Assembly: GCA_900319695.1 (NCBI GenBank)
Contig: ONPN01000002.1
Location: forward strand, 1 to 64,000
Source of the DNA: an uncultured Eubacteriales bacterium
GTDB taxonomy: Bacteria > Bacillota > Clostridia > Oscillospirales > Oscillospiraceae
Direction of reading: 5' to 3'
DNA length: 64,000 nucleotides
In this document: positions 1 through 7,707 of the stretch, in pieces
How positions within the stretch are numbered: the first letter of the stretch is position 1
How the letters are laid out: every line of letters begins with the position of its first letter
Position numbers and translations under genes: made by a program
The notes under the pieces: model-generated
Told to the model about the DNA's origin: nothing
Databases searched by the model: none
What the model saw: the letters and a program-made list of their open reading frames with translations, nothing else

Positions 1-1
1 T

Positions 2-625
2 GAGGGGATATTCCTTGAAGTGCTTGAACGTCTCGGAAAGATGCCCCTGCCGCCCTATATCAAGGCGGAGCTCCAGGACTCCGAGCGCTATCAGACGGTC
101 TACTCCCGCGAGCTCGGCAGCGCGGCGGCTCCCACGGCCGGCCTGCACTTCACGCCGGAGCTCTTGAAACAAATCAGCGATATGGGCGTCAAGGTCTGCT
201 ATGTGACGCTGCACGTCGGCCTCGGCACCTTCCGCCCGGTCAAGGAGGAGGAGATCGAGGACCACGAGATGCACAGTGAGTTCTGCGTGATTCCTCCCGA
301 GACCGCTGAGATCGTCAACGAGACGAAGCGCGAGGGCGGCCGCGTGATCGCCGTCGGCACCACCTCCTGCCGAACGCTGGAGAGCTTTGCGGAGGAGAGC
401 GGCGAGCTGAAACCGGGCTCCCGCTGGACAGATATTTTCATCTATCCGGGCTACCGCTTCAAGTGCATCGACGCGCTCATAACGAATTTCCATCTGCCGG
501 AGAGCACGCTGATCATGCTGGTCTCTGCGCTGGCAGGCAGAGAGCATATTTTGCACGCCTATGAGGTCGCCGTTCAGGAGGGCTATCGCTTCTTTTCGTT
601 TGGGGACTCCATGATAATTATATAA
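2..625 (+). CDS. queA: S-adenosylmethionine:tRNA ribosyltransferase-isomerase (3' part)
   Basis: This is the C-terminal about 207 residues of QueA, which transfers and isomerises the ribosyl group of SAM onto 7-aminomethyl-7-deazaguanine in tRNA to give epoxyqueuosine. The frame is open from base 2, so the gene begins before the window. Family motifs seen are MPLPPYI, a PTAGLHFT segment, [29 protein letters not shown] and the terminal FFSFGDSM. The last residues are Ile-Ile-Ile and the stop lies inside a 32-bp tandem duplication. A second possible end (DSMLIL, stop) lies 0.8 kb downstream, so the 3' end looks rebuilt by an insertion. tgt, the partner enzyme of queuosine synthesis, is 2.8 kb downstream. 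Confidence 0.95.
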   Translation, partial: EGIFLEVLERLGKMPLPPYIKAELQDSERYQTVYSRELGSAAAPTAGLHFTPELLKQISDMGVKVCYVTLHVGLGTFRPVKEEEIEDHEMHSEFCVIPPETAEIVNETKREGGRVIAVGTTSCRTLESFAEESGELKPGSRWTDIFIYPGYRFKCIDALITNFHLPESTLIMLVSALAGREHILHAYEVAVQEGYRFFSFGDSMIII

Positions 626-658
626 TTTCGTTTGGGGACTCCATGATAATTATATAAT
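595..658 (+). repeat. 32-bp perfect tandem duplication at the queA 3' end
   Basis: Positions 595-626 and 627-658 are identical. The unit starts with TTCGTTTGGGGACTCCATG and ends in an AT-rich tail that carries the queA stop codon, so the last queA codons are present twice in tandem. The core GGGACTCCATG of the unit occurs a third time at 1433-1443. Confidence 0.95.
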
Positions 659-689
659 AAGATAGTATTGATATTATATAAACATTCAG

Positions 690-718
690 TTGACCGGAGT
701 TTTAATGACTGGTATAAT
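690..718 (+). promoter_or_regulatory. Sigma-A promoter of the DUF4160-DUF2442 pair
   Basis: TTGACC at 690-695, a 17-bp spacer, and a perfect TATAAT at 713-718. The start of the DUF4160 gene follows 28 bp later behind the SD ACGGAGGATG. The islet genes therefore do not need queA transcription. Confidence 0.85.
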
Positions 719-746
719 GATACTGACAACAAACGGAGGATGAAGT

Positions 747-1013
747 ATGCCTGAGCTTTGCAGGTTTTATAACATCATAATCAAAATGCTGTACGCAGAT
801 GACGGGCAGCACCACAAGCCGCATTTTCACGTATTTTTTGCTGAATATGAGGCGTCTGTCGGTGTGGACGGAGAGCTTCTCGCCGGGAGTCTGCCTGTTA
901 AACAGCTTAAACTTGTCCAGGCTTGGGCCGCAATCCACGAGGATGAACTGTATGAGGCATGGAATAAGGCGGTAAGAAATATTCCGTTTGGAAAGATTGA
1001 TCCTCTGCATTAA
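747..1013 (+). CDS. DUF4160 domain protein (possible toxin-antitoxin partner)
   Basis: An 88-residue protein with the DUF4160 hallmark HxPHFHVFF near residues 24-32 and a C-terminal helix with KLVQAWAAIHEDEL. The start ATG has a good SD (CGGAGG) 8 bp upstream. It sits 14 bp before a DUF2442 gene. DUF4160 and DUF2442 genes are commonly adjacent in bacteria and have been suspected to be toxin-antitoxin-like modules, but I know of no established biochemical activity. The length is normal for the family. It lies inside the islet that appears inserted into queA, which fits an accessory module. Confidence 0.85.
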   Translation: MPELCRFYNIIIKMLYADDGQHHKPHFHVFFAEYEASVGVDGELLAGSLPVKQLKLVQAWAAIHEDELYEAWNKAVRNIPFGKIDPLH

Positions 1014-1027
1014 GGGAGGGAAAAAGA

Positions 1028-1324
1028 ATGTATATCATAGACGGTATTGCCTATGCCGGAGAGGCTTCCGTTCCGATCAAGATCAGCGGTATAAGGGCGA
1101 TGGACAATTATCTTCTCTGGATTCGCTTCAATACCGGAGAGGCGAGGGTTTTTGACTTCAAACCGCTCCTTGATTCTCCTGCGTTTGCCCCGCTTGCTGA
1201 TAAAGCAGTGTTCAGGGACGTCTATATAGACTACGGGATTCCCGTATGGAATGATGGAGAAATTGATATTTCACCGGAATACCTGTACGAGAATTCAGTT
1301 CCCCAGGGGGCGGCAAGCGCTTAA
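1028..1324 (+). CDS. DUF2442 domain protein
   Basis: A 98-residue protein with the DUF2442 pattern: DNYLLWIRFNTGEARVFDFK followed by a leucine/proline segment (LLDSPAFAPLADKAVF) and a tryptophan-aspartate motif (VWNDGEIDISPEYLYE). The SD is AAGGGAGGG, 9 bp upstream of the ATG. It follows the DUF4160 gene by 14 bp and is certainly co-transcribed with it. Some DUF2442 proteins carry a helix-turn-helix extension and may be DNA-binding antitoxins, but this short form has only the small N-terminal fold. The role is unknown. Confidence 0.85.
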   Translation: MYIIDGIAYAGEASVPIKISGIRAMDNYLLWIRFNTGEARVFDFKPLLDSPAFAPLADKAVFRDVYIDYGIPVWNDGEIDISPEYLYENSVPQGAASA

Positions 1325-1337
1325 CGGCGGCGGAGAT

Positions 1338-1388
1338 GCCAACTGCCAAAGAGTTGCTCGGTATGAGTATGATTGGCAGTTGGCGTTT
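1338..1388 (+). terminator. Hairpin downstream of the DUF2442 gene
   Basis: A perfect 12-bp stem (1338-1349 with 1373-1384, GCCAACTGCCAA / TTGGCAGTTGGC) encloses a 23-nt loop and is followed by GTTTTA. It probably ends the islet transcript. The loop is longer than usual and the T run is short. Confidence 0.6.
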
Positions 1389-1431
1389 TATGTATATGAA
1401 TCTTTTGCATATCCTTACTGCCGTATGCTTC

Positions 1432-1455
1432 AGGGACTCCATGCTGATCCTGTGA
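1432..1455 (+). pseudogene. queA: Displaced original 3' end of queA
   Basis: Reads Arg-Asp-Ser-Met-Leu-Ile-Leu-stop in frame. DSMLIL resembles the usual QueA C-terminus (GDxMLIL), and its GGGACTCCATG is identical to the functional queA end. It is only eight codons long, so the match could be chance, but identity of the first 11 bp and a plausible C-terminus together make a displaced remnant likely. Confidence 0.5.
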
Positions 1456-1516
1456 ACGCTTGCTTTTTCCTGACGGATATGGTAATTTGATAAAAAAGTA
1501 TAAAGGAGGGCCTGAA

Positions 1517-2401
1517 ATGAAAGGAATCGTATTGGCCGGTGGCAGCGGGACCAGACTTTATCCGCTGACCATGGTCACCTCCAAACAGCTCCTGCCCATC
1601 TATGACAAGCCGATGGTCTACTATCCGATCTCGGTTTTGATGCTGGCGGGCATTCGGGATATTTTGCTGATCTCCACACCCCACGATCTACCTCAGTTTG
1701 AGCGGCTACTGGGGGATGGCAGTCAGTTCGGCATCAGTCTCAGCTACGCTGTGCAGCCCTCGCCGGACGGACTTGCCCAGGCCTTCCTGATCGGGGAGGA
1801 CTTTATCGGGGACGAGCCCTGTGCCATGGTTCTTGGCGACAATATCTTTTACGGCAACGGACTGGGCGCGACCTGCCGCGAGGCCGTGAGGAATGCGGAA
1901 AACGGCAGGGCGACCATTTTTGGCTACTATGTCAACGACCCCGAGCGTTACGGCATCGTGGAGTTCGACGAGAACCGCAAGGTCATTTCGGTCGAGGAGA
2001 AGCCGGAAACACCGAAGAGTAACTACTGCATCACCGGTCTTTACTTCTATCCGGCGGGCGTGAGCGCTCTTGCGAAGACAGTCAAGCCGTCGGCGCGCGG
2101 CGAGCTGGAGATCACCTCGCTCAATGACATCTATCTCAAACGCGATCTGCTGGACGTCACGTTGATGAGCCGTGGCTTTGCCTGGTTTGACACCGGAACC
2201 ATGGAGTCTCTGGCTGAGGCCTCGGATTTCGTGCGTATGATCGAAAACCGCCAGAGCACCATGATCGCTGCCCTGGAGGAGATTGCCTACTACCGGGGCT
2301 GGATCAGCAGGGAGACGCTCGGCGCCTCGGCCGAGCATTACGGCAAATCCAGCTACGGTGCGCATTTGAAGAACGTTGCAAGCGGAAAAATCATCTACTG
2401 A
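1517..2401 (+). CDS. rfbA: Glucose-1-phosphate thymidylyltransferase
   Basis: RmlA/RfbA joins dTTP and glucose 1-phosphate to give dTDP-glucose, the first step to dTDP-deoxysugars for surface polysaccharide. The 294-residue length is normal. The nucleotidyltransferase signature LAGGSGTR is at residues 6-13, [12 protein letters not shown] follows near 22-33, and the metal-binding region VLGDNIFYG is near 108. The start ATG at 1517 has an excellent SD (AAAGGAGGG); an upstream in-frame start at 1460 has none. rfbB follows 13 bp after the stop. rfbC and rfbD are not in the window, so the pathway here stops at the 4-keto-6-deoxy sugar. The pair is wedged between queA and tgt. Confidence 0.95.
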   Translation: MKGIVLAGGSGTRLYPLTMVTSKQLLPIYDKPMVYYPISVLMLAGIRDILLISTPHDLPQFERLLGDGSQFGISLSYAVQPSPDGLAQAFLIGEDFIGDEPCAMVLGDNIFYGNGLGATCREAVRNAENGRATIFGYYVNDPERYGIVEFDENRKVISVEEKPETPKSNYCITGLYFYPAGVSALAKTVKPSARGELEITSLNDIYLKRDLLDVTLMSRGFAWFDTGTMESLAEASDFVRMIENRQSTMIAALEEIAYYRGWISRETLGASAEHYGKSSYGAHLKNVASGKIIY

Positions 2402-2414
2402 AAGGCTTAAGCAT

Positions 2415-3434
2415 ATGAACATACTTGTGACCGGCGGCGCCGGGTTTATCGGCTCCAACTTTATCTTTTACATGCTGGACAGGCATCCGGATTATCGCAT
2501 CGTGTGTCTGGACAAGCTCACCTACGCGGGCAATCTATCCACGCTTGCGCCTGTCATGCAAAATCCCAGTTTCCGCTTTGTGAAGGCAGACATCTGCGAT
2601 CGAGAGGCGGTCTACGCCCTCTTTGAGGAGGAGCGCTTCGACGTCGTGGTGAACTTCGCGGCGGAGAGTCATGTGGATCGCTCCATCGAAAATCCCTCCA
2701 TTTTTTTGCAGACCAACATTATCGGCACCTCCGTGCTGATGGACGCCTGCCGGAAATATGGCATCGGGCGCTTTCACCAGGTCTCGACGGACGAGGTCTA
2801 CGGCGATCTCCCGCTTGACAGACCGGATCTCTTTTTCACCGAGGAGACCCCCATCCACACGAGCTCTCCCTATTCCAGCTCCAAGGCCGGAGCTGACCTT
2901 CTGGTGCAGGCCTATCACAGAACCTACAAGCTCCCGATCACGATCAGCCGCTGCTCCAACAACTACGGGCCCTATCAGTTCCCGGAGAAGCTCATTCCGC
3001 TGATGATCGCAAACTGCCTCGCCGACAAGCCGCTGCCGGTCTACGGTCAGGGGCTGAATGTCCGCGACTGGCTCTATGTGGAGGATCACTGCAAGGCCAT
3101 CGACCTTGTGATCCACAAGGGCAGGGAAGGGGAGGTCTACAACATCGGCGGGCACAATGAGATGTGCAACATCGACATCGTCAAACTGATCTGCCATGAG
3201 CTCGGCAAACCCGAGAGCCTCATCACCTATGTGACCGACCGCAAGGGCCACGACATGCGCTATGCTATCGACCCGACCAAGATCCACAACGAGCTGGGCT
3301 GGCTGCCGGAGACGAAGTTTGAAAACGGCATTAAAGAGGCTATACGCTGGTATCTTGACAACAGGCCCTGGTGGGAGGAGATCGTGTCCGGCGAGTACCA
3401 GAACTACTACGAGAGAATGTACGGCAAGCGCTGA
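2415..3434 (+). CDS. rfbB: dTDP-glucose 4,6-dehydratase
   Basis: RmlB/RfbB is an NAD-dependent short-chain dehydrogenase-type enzyme that converts dTDP-glucose to dTDP-4-keto-6-deoxyglucose. The 339-residue protein has the Rossmann motif GGAGFIG (residues 7-13), the catalytic STDEVYG (Thr125, Asp126, Glu127) and the YSSSK motif (Tyr153, Lys157). ATG 2415 is chosen because homologues begin with MNILVTGGAGF. It is 13 bp behind rfbA, so the two form one unit. The stop is 14 bp before the tgt start, so transcription probably continues into tgt. Confidence 0.95.
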   Translation: MNILVTGGAGFIGSNFIFYMLDRHPDYRIVCLDKLTYAGNLSTLAPVMQNPSFRFVKADICDREAVYALFEEERFDVVVNFAAESHVDRSIENPSIFLQTNIIGTSVLMDACRKYGIGRFHQVSTDEVYGDLPLDRPDLFFTEETPIHTSSPYSSSKAGADLLVQAYHRTYKLPITISRCSNNYGPYQFPEKLIPLMIANCLADKPLPVYGQGLNVRDWLYVEDHCKAIDLVIHKGREGEVYNIGGHNEMCNIDIVKLICHELGKPESLITYVTDRKGHDMRYAIDPTKIHNELGWLPETKFENGIKEAIRWYLDNRPWWEEIVSGEYQNYYERMYGKR

Positions 3435-3448
3435 GAAGGAGAGAACAC

Positions 3449-4579
3449 GTGTATAAACTGCTCAAGCAGGAGGGACACGCCCGGCACGGCGAATTTACAA
3501 CGCCCCACGGCACGGTTCAGACCCCGGTCTTTATGAACGTCGGCACCCAGGGGGCAATCAAGGGCGCACTGTCGGCGGCGGACCTCAAAAACATTGGCTG
3601 TCAGATCGAGCTGTCCAATACCTACCACCTCCATGTGAGGCCCGGGGACGAGCTCATTAAATCTCTTGGCGGCCTGCATAAGTTTATGACCTGGGACGGG
3701 CCGATCCTGACCGACAGCGGCGGCTTTCAGATCTTCTCCCTGGCTAAACTGCGCAAGATCAAGGAGGAGGGCGTCAAGTTCAACTCCCATGTGGACGGCC
3801 GCCACATCTTCATGGGGCCGGAGGAGAGTATGCGCATCCAGGCCAATCTCGGCTCCGACATCGCTATGGCCTTTGACGAATGCGTCAAGATCCCCTCGCC
3901 GAAGGACTATGTGCAGAGCTCCTGCGACAGAACCTACCGCTGGCTCAAGCGCTGCAAGGAGGCACTGGCCGCGTACAACAGTGAGGACGACGCCGTCAAC
4001 CCCGGCCAGATGCTCTTCGGCATCAACCAGGGGGCGGTCTTTGCCGATCTTCGCATTGAACACATGAAGAAAATTGCGGAGCTTGAGCTGCCCGGCTACG
4101 CCATCGGCGGTCTCGCAGTCGGCGAGACGCACCGGGAAATGTACGACACCATTGAGGCGGTGGAGGAGTACATGCCGAAGGACAGACCCCGCTATCTGAT
4201 GGGCGTGGGCACGCCTGGCAATATCATTGAGAGCGTTGCCCGCGGCGTCGATTTCTTTGACTGCGTCATGCCCGCGCGAAACGGTCGGCACGGCCATCTC
4301 TTCACCTGGGATGGGATCATCAATATCAAGAATGAGAAATATCTCAGTGACGAGAGACCCATTGACCCGGCCTGTGATTGCCCCGTCTGCCGACGCTACT
4401 CGCGCGCCTATGTGCGGCATCTCTTCAAAGCCGAAGAGATGCTGGCCATGCGCTTTGCGGTCATGCACAACCTGTACTTCTACAACAGCCTCGCAAAGGC
4501 GATCCGGGACAGCCTGGATAACGGATCTTTCGGGGCGTTCAGAAAGAAGTATTCGGAAATTCTCGACAAACGTATATAA
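3449..4579 (+). CDS. tgt: tRNA-guanine transglycosylase
   Basis: Tgt exchanges guanine-34 of GUN tRNAs for preQ1. The 376-residue protein carries ILTDSGGFQ with the general base Asp89, the GGLAVGE motif near 229, the nucleophile region VDFFDCVMPARNGRHG, and the C-terminal zinc site CDCPVCRRY followed by His. The start is GTG at 3449 behind AGAAGGAGAG, giving the typical beginning MYKLLKQEGHARHG; a reading starting further upstream would only overlap rfbB. Together with queA it forms the queuosine operon typical of Firmicutes, here interrupted by dTDP-sugar genes. Confidence 0.95.
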   Translation: MYKLLKQEGHARHGEFTTPHGTVQTPVFMNVGTQGAIKGALSAADLKNIGCQIELSNTYHLHVRPGDELIKSLGGLHKFMTWDGPILTDSGGFQIFSLAKLRKIKEEGVKFNSHVDGRHIFMGPEESMRIQANLGSDIAMAFDECVKIPSPKDYVQSSCDRTYRWLKRCKEALAAYNSEDDAVNPGQMLFGINQGAVFADLRIEHMKKIAELELPGYAIGGLAVGETHREMYDTIEAVEEYMPKDRPRYLMGVGTPGNIIESVARGVDFFDCVMPARNGRHGHLFTWDGIINIKNEKYLSDERPIDPACDCPVCRRYSRAYVRHLFKAEEMLAMRFAVMHNLYFYNSLAKAIRDSLDNGSFGAFRKKYSEILDKRI

Positions 4580-4584
4580 GCATC

Positions 4585-4613
4585 TTGAAATTTCGCGCCG
4601 AGACATTTATAAT
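4585..4613 (+). promoter_or_regulatory. Sigma-A promoter of yajC
   Basis: TTGAAA at 4585-4590, a 17-bp spacer and TATAAT at 4608-4613. It gives yajC its own transcript in addition to any read-through from tgt. Confidence 0.8.
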
Positions 4614-4644
4614 AACACTACTTTGAATTTGGAGGTTTCCCAGA

Positions 4645-4992
4645 ATGAATCCTATCCTTACTGCCGATGCAGCCCCTGCGGGCGGCGGATATTCCATGAT
4701 CCTGATGATGGTGCTGATGTTCGCCGTCTTCTACTTCTTCTTTATCCGTCCCGAGAATAAGAAAAAGAAGACCGTCGAAGAGATGCGCAGCAATTTGAGC
4801 GTCGGCGATGAGATCACCACCATCGGTGCCATGACTGGCAAGATCGTTCAGGTCACCGAGGATACTGTTACCTTCGAGACCGGTGAGGACCGCGTCCGCA
4901 TCCAGATCAAGAAGTGGGGCGTGTCCACCACCGCCAAGATGGAGGCCGCCGAGGCTGAGGCCCAGGCTGCCAAACGCAGAGGCAGAAAATAA
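4645..4992 (+). CDS. yajC: Preprotein translocase accessory subunit YajC
   Basis: A 115-residue single-pass membrane protein of the SecDF-YajC complex. A hydrophobic segment (about residues 17-34, SMILMMVLMFAVFYFFFIRP) is followed by the conserved RPENKKKK stretch and a small beta domain (LSVGDEITTIGAMTGKI). The SD TTGGAGG is 7-8 bp upstream of the ATG. queA-tgt-yajC order is widespread in bacteria. The C-terminal tail is rich in Ala/Glu and basic residues (EAEAQAAKRRGRK). Confidence 0.95.
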   Translation: MNPILTADAAPAGGGYSMILMMVLMFAVFYFFFIRPENKKKKTVEEMRSNLSVGDEITTIGAMTGKIVQVTEDTVTFETGEDRVRIQIKKWGVSTTAKMEAAEAEAQAAKRRGRK

Positions 4993-5020
4993 TATTACGC
5001 TTCCGGCGAATCATTGCACG

Positions 5021-5068
5021 CCCGGACAAATAGGATGAAGAGATCTTATTTGTCCGGGGGTGTTTTTT
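5021..5068 (+). terminator. Rho-independent terminator after yajC
   Basis: A perfect 12-bp stem (CCCGGACAAATA 5021-5032 with 5047-5058) is followed by GGTG and eight T residues. It closes the queA-tgt-yajC region and overlaps the leader of the next gene. Confidence 0.9.
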
Positions 5069-5086
5069 TTGCTTTCAGGGGAAAAA

Positions 5087-5497
5087 ATGAAATGGCCGGG
5101 GGGCCCTGTTTTCGTCAGCGCGGTCGCTGCATGGTTTCTCAGTGCCTTTGTCCTTCTCACTGCCGCAGCGTTGACCGCTAACCTGACAGGAATGGGGGAG
5201 CAGGGTATAGGCATACTCAGTTCCGCGCTCAGTTTTCTGTGTGCTGCGGCCTCAGGCTGGGCCGCGGCGAAGAAGCAGCGCGCAAACAGACTGCTGACCG
5301 CGCTGATCACATCAACCATGCTGGTCGTACTGCTTCTGACGGGCGGCTTTCTGATCCGTGGAACCGAGCTCAATCCCTCTTCCATCCTCAGTCTTGTGAG
5401 CTTTACCTATGCCGGTGTTCTCTTTGGCGCGTTGATTTTGTACGGGCCGAAAACAGCGGGGAAAAAATCGCCTCATTTTGTACGCAAATTGACATAA
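5087..5497 (+). CDS. Small membrane protein, TIGR04086-like
   Basis: A 136-residue protein with four predicted hydrophobic segments (about residues 8-30, 39-58, 68-90, 98-120), no enzymatic motif and a basic C-terminus. Size, topology and position after yajC match the TIGR04086 membrane protein family often found there in Clostridia. ATG 5087 follows CAGGGGAAAAA; an upstream reading from 5060 would start inside the yajC terminator. The function is unknown. It starts only about 20 bp after the terminator T run, so it may depend on read-through. Confidence 0.7.
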   Translation: MKWPGGPVFVSAVAAWFLSAFVLLTAAALTANLTGMGEQGIGILSSALSFLCAAASGWAAAKKQRANRLLTALITSTMLVVLLLTGGFLIRGTELNPSSILSLVSFTYAGVLFGALILYGPKTAGKKSPHFVRKLT

Positions 5498-5618
5498 TTA
5501 AGAACATAAAGCATTATCAACCACATTATTGCGCAGGAGATAGTTAGGGTCCAGAGATATAAAAGTAACAAAAGTTGACATAAGTGAAAAAATATTTTCA
5601 AAAAAGAAAAGAAAACAC

Positions 5619-5647
5619 TTGACTATTTTGGAGGACTGTAATATATT
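5619..5647 (+). promoter_or_regulatory. Sigma-A promoter before the 5707 membrane gene
   Basis: TTGACT at 5619-5624, a 17-bp spacer and TATATT at 5642-5647. The surrounding 200 bp are very A+T-rich. No other feature was recognised between 5498 and 5706. Confidence 0.7.
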
Positions 5648-5706
5648 GTTACCAAAGCGATTATGTCAATCACAAAATTATTTCATGTTCGGTTCACACT
5701 GACGCC

Positions 5707-6195
5707 ATGAATGATTTGCGAGCGACAAAAAAGCCGGATTGTGTGTTGCTTTTGTTCTTTTTTGTGTTCGGCGCTCTTCTGGGGATGTTGTACCGGGAGA
5801 GAACGGCGGAGTTTCTGCAGCTGATACCTGGATCAACTGTTGGCTGCTTTGCAGCTATCCTGGCGCTGGACGCATCCATGACGGGCTCGCTGTTCTCTTG
5901 GCTTACGTTTCCGCTGATCACGCTTTTCTTCGGCTTAGTGGCGGCGGCAGAGACATCCGAGATTGTGACCCTCGGCTTGGACGCAGCCCGCCAAAGACTT
6001 CTTGTGCTTGCGCTGATAACGCCGCTGCATTTTCTGCTCAGCGCTTGGAGCCTGCATACCGCCGGTAAACTGAGACGAAGCCTGTGCCGTCATAGGCATG
6101 AAGGACAGATGTATATCGTTTCATTTCTATTGATGGGAATGACATATTTGATCTGCATCGGCCTGATCTATCTTCGATTGCAGGCAAAAATATAG
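5707..6195 (+). CDS. Membrane protein of unknown function, possibly SpoIIM-like
   Basis: A 162-residue protein with about four hydrophobic segments (residues 12-28, 42-55, 60-84, 95-115) and one near the C-terminus. The N-terminal CVLLLFFFVFGALLGMLY and the overall topology recall SpoIIM, and in Bacillus spoIIM lies just upstream of xerD as here. The similarity is too weak for a firm name. No SD is visible before ATG 5707. xerD follows after 25 bp, so the two genes are probably co-transcribed. If it is SpoIIM it would act in peptidoglycan degradation during engulfment. Confidence 0.55.
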   Translation: MNDLRATKKPDCVLLLFFFVFGALLGMLYRERTAEFLQLIPGSTVGCFAAILALDASMTGSLFSWLTFPLITLFFGLVAAAETSEIVTLGLDAARQRLLVLALITPLHFLLSAWSLHTAGKLRRSLCRHRHEGQMYIVSFLLMGMTYLICIGLIYLRLQAKI

Positions 6196-6220
6196 AAAAT
6201 ACAGAAAGGAGGGCGTTTGA

Positions 6221-7111
6221 ATGAACAATTCTGAGTGCATTGAGATGTTTGAGCGATATCTCAAGGAGGATAAAAAAGCATCCGCAAACACCCTCAGCTC
6301 TTATTTGAGAGACATCAGACAATTGGGAGAGTATCTTGACGCCCACAGCGAAAACAGCATTGTCGACGCGAGTGCCGAGGATCTGGCGGACTATATCGAG
6401 ATGCTGCGCGCGGAAGGGAAGTCTGTCGCCACGGTTTCGCGTTCCATCGCCTCCATCAAATGTCTGTACGCGCATTTGTTCATCAAACAGCTCATCACGG
6501 TCAACCCGGCCCAGGGTCTGGTCCCGGACAAGAGCACACAGAAGCTGCCGGAGATTCTGAGCAGCAAGGAGGTCGAGCTTCTGCTGGAGCAGCCGAAGTG
6601 CATAGACCCCAAGGGCTACCGGGATAAGGCGATGCTGGAGCTTCTTTATGCGACAGGCATCCGCGTGACCGAGCTCATCGACCTCAATATTGCCGACGTA
6701 AACCTGGTCGCCGGGGTCATTCGCTGCGCGAGCCGCAACCGTGAGCGATTTATCCCCATGTATCCCGCAGCGGTCAAGGCGCTGAGCGACTACATCACAC
6801 TGGTTCGGCCGCAGATGATCCTCATGCCGGATGAACAGTCGCTTTTCGTCAACGTCAGCGGCGAACGCATGTCCCGCCAGGGCTTCTGGAAGATCGTGAA
6901 GCACTACCAGAAAAAGGCGGGCATTGAGAAGGACATCACGCCTCATACCCTGCGCCACTCCTTCGCGGCCCATCTGCTGGAAAACGGCGCGGATATCCAC
7001 GCGATACAGGAAATGCTTGGCCATCGGGACATCTCCTCGACGCACATGTATTCCCAACTCGTCAAAAAGCAGCTCAAGGATGTGTACAACAAGGCGCACC
7101 CCAGAGCCTGA
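6221..7111 (+). CDS. xerD: Site-specific tyrosine recombinase XerD
   Basis: A 296-residue tyrosine recombinase that resolves chromosome dimers at dif. The SAM-like N-terminal domain covers residues 1-90 and the catalytic domain about 110-290. The catalytic set is visible: Arg in ATGIRVTEL, HTLRHSFAAHL with His and Arg, LGHRDISST with His, and the nucleophile Tyr in THMYSQL. Length and sequence are those of a housekeeping Xer rather than a phage integrase. The SD AAAGGAGGG lies 9-10 bp before the ATG. It forms a unit with the upstream membrane gene and ends in a terminator that overlaps its stop. Confidence 0.9.
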   Translation: MNNSECIEMFERYLKEDKKASANTLSSYLRDIRQLGEYLDAHSENSIVDASAEDLADYIEMLRAEGKSVATVSRSIASIKCLYAHLFIKQLITVNPAQGLVPDKSTQKLPEILSSKEVELLLEQPKCIDPKGYRDKAMLELLYATGIRVTELIDLNIADVNLVAGVIRCASRNRERFIPMYPAAVKALSDYITLVRPQMILMPDEQSLFVNVSGERMSRQGFWKIVKHYQKKAGIEKDITPHTLRHSFAAHLLENGADIHAIQEMLGHRDISSTHMYSQLVKKQLKDVYNKAHPRA

Positions 7112-7146
7112 AAATAACGGCAGCCATACGGCCGCCGTTATTTTTG
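7111..7146 (+). terminator. Terminator after xerD
   Basis: The stem AAAATAACGGC (7111-7121) pairs with GCCGTTATTTTT (7134-7145). The A run before and T run after could let it work in both directions. Confidence 0.85.
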
Positions 7147-7194
7147 TTGCAGAGAGGGCGTGTTTATGATAGAATCCTTTGAGGATGTGATGTC

Positions 7195-7707
7195 ATGCGT
7201 ATATTGGGTGTCGACCCCGGCATTGCCACCATCGGCTTTGGGGTGCTCGATTCCGAAAAAAACAGCCATAAACTGATTAACTGCGGCGTGATCACGACGC
7301 CCGCCCACACCAGCCTCTCAAGCCGCCTTGAACAGATTTACGACGATATGCTGCAGCTGCTTGATCTTTTCAAGCCGGATGCCGTTTCGATCGAGGAGCT
7401 GTTCTTCAACACCAATATTACCACCGGCATTGCGGTCGCCCACGGGCGGGGCGTGATTCTGCTGGCCTGTCAAAAACAGGGTGTGAAGATCTACGAGTAT
7501 ACGCCGCTTCAGGTCAAGCAGGCTGTTGTGGGCTACGGGCGGGCTGAGAAGCGACAGGTCATGGACATGGTCAAACGCATCTGCAATCTCCCCGCGCCGC
7601 CAAAGCCGGACGACGCGGCGGACGCCGTAGCACTCGCGCTCTGCCACGCGAGAAGCACGACCTCATTATTGTACAGAGGAGACAGGGAAGAATGTTCTAC
7701 CATATAG
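7195..7707 (+). CDS. ruvC: Holliday junction resolvase RuvC
   Basis: RuvC cuts Holliday junctions within the RuvABC complex. The 170-residue protein starts with the conserved MRILGVDPGIATIGFGV (catalytic Asp7), has SIEELFF with the second acidic residue near 67-69, and ends with KPDDAADAVALALCH carrying the last acidic residues. The C-terminus overlaps ruvA by 16 bp, which implies coupled translation. The order ruvC-ruvA-ruvB is typical of bacteria. Confidence 0.95.
   Translation: MRILGVDPGIATIGFGVLDSEKNSHKLINCGVITTPAHTSLSSRLEQIYDDMLQLLDLFKPDAVSIEELFFNTNITTGIAVAHGRGVILLACQKQGVKIYEYTPLQVKQAVVGYGRAEKRQVMDMVKRICNLPAPPKPDDAADAVALALCHARSTTSLLYRGDREECSTI

Larger units (their letters stand above)
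614..1443 (+). mobile_element. Putative genomic islet inserted at the 3' end of queA
   Basis: The 11-bp sequence GGGACTCCATG occurs at 603-613, 635-645 and 1433-1443. After the third copy the reading CTGATCCTGTGA gives Leu-Ile-Leu-stop, a typical QueA ending, whereas the present queA ends Ile-Ile-Ile. Between the outer copies lies a self-contained cassette: a strong promoter, a DUF4160 gene, a DUF2442 gene and a hairpin. Its outer parts look richer in A+T than the neighbours. The simplest reading is insertion at an 11-bp core in the last codons of queA, followed by a 32-bp tandem duplication on the left. No recombinase or transposase is encoded inside it. The insertion itself is inference. 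Confidence 0.5.

Noticed and set aside
6221-7111. XerD as the integrase of a mobile element
   Set aside because: Size, context (SpoIIM-like neighbour, ruvCAB) and sequence are those of housekeeping XerD; no attachment repeats flank it and no dif-like 28-mer was found in the window.
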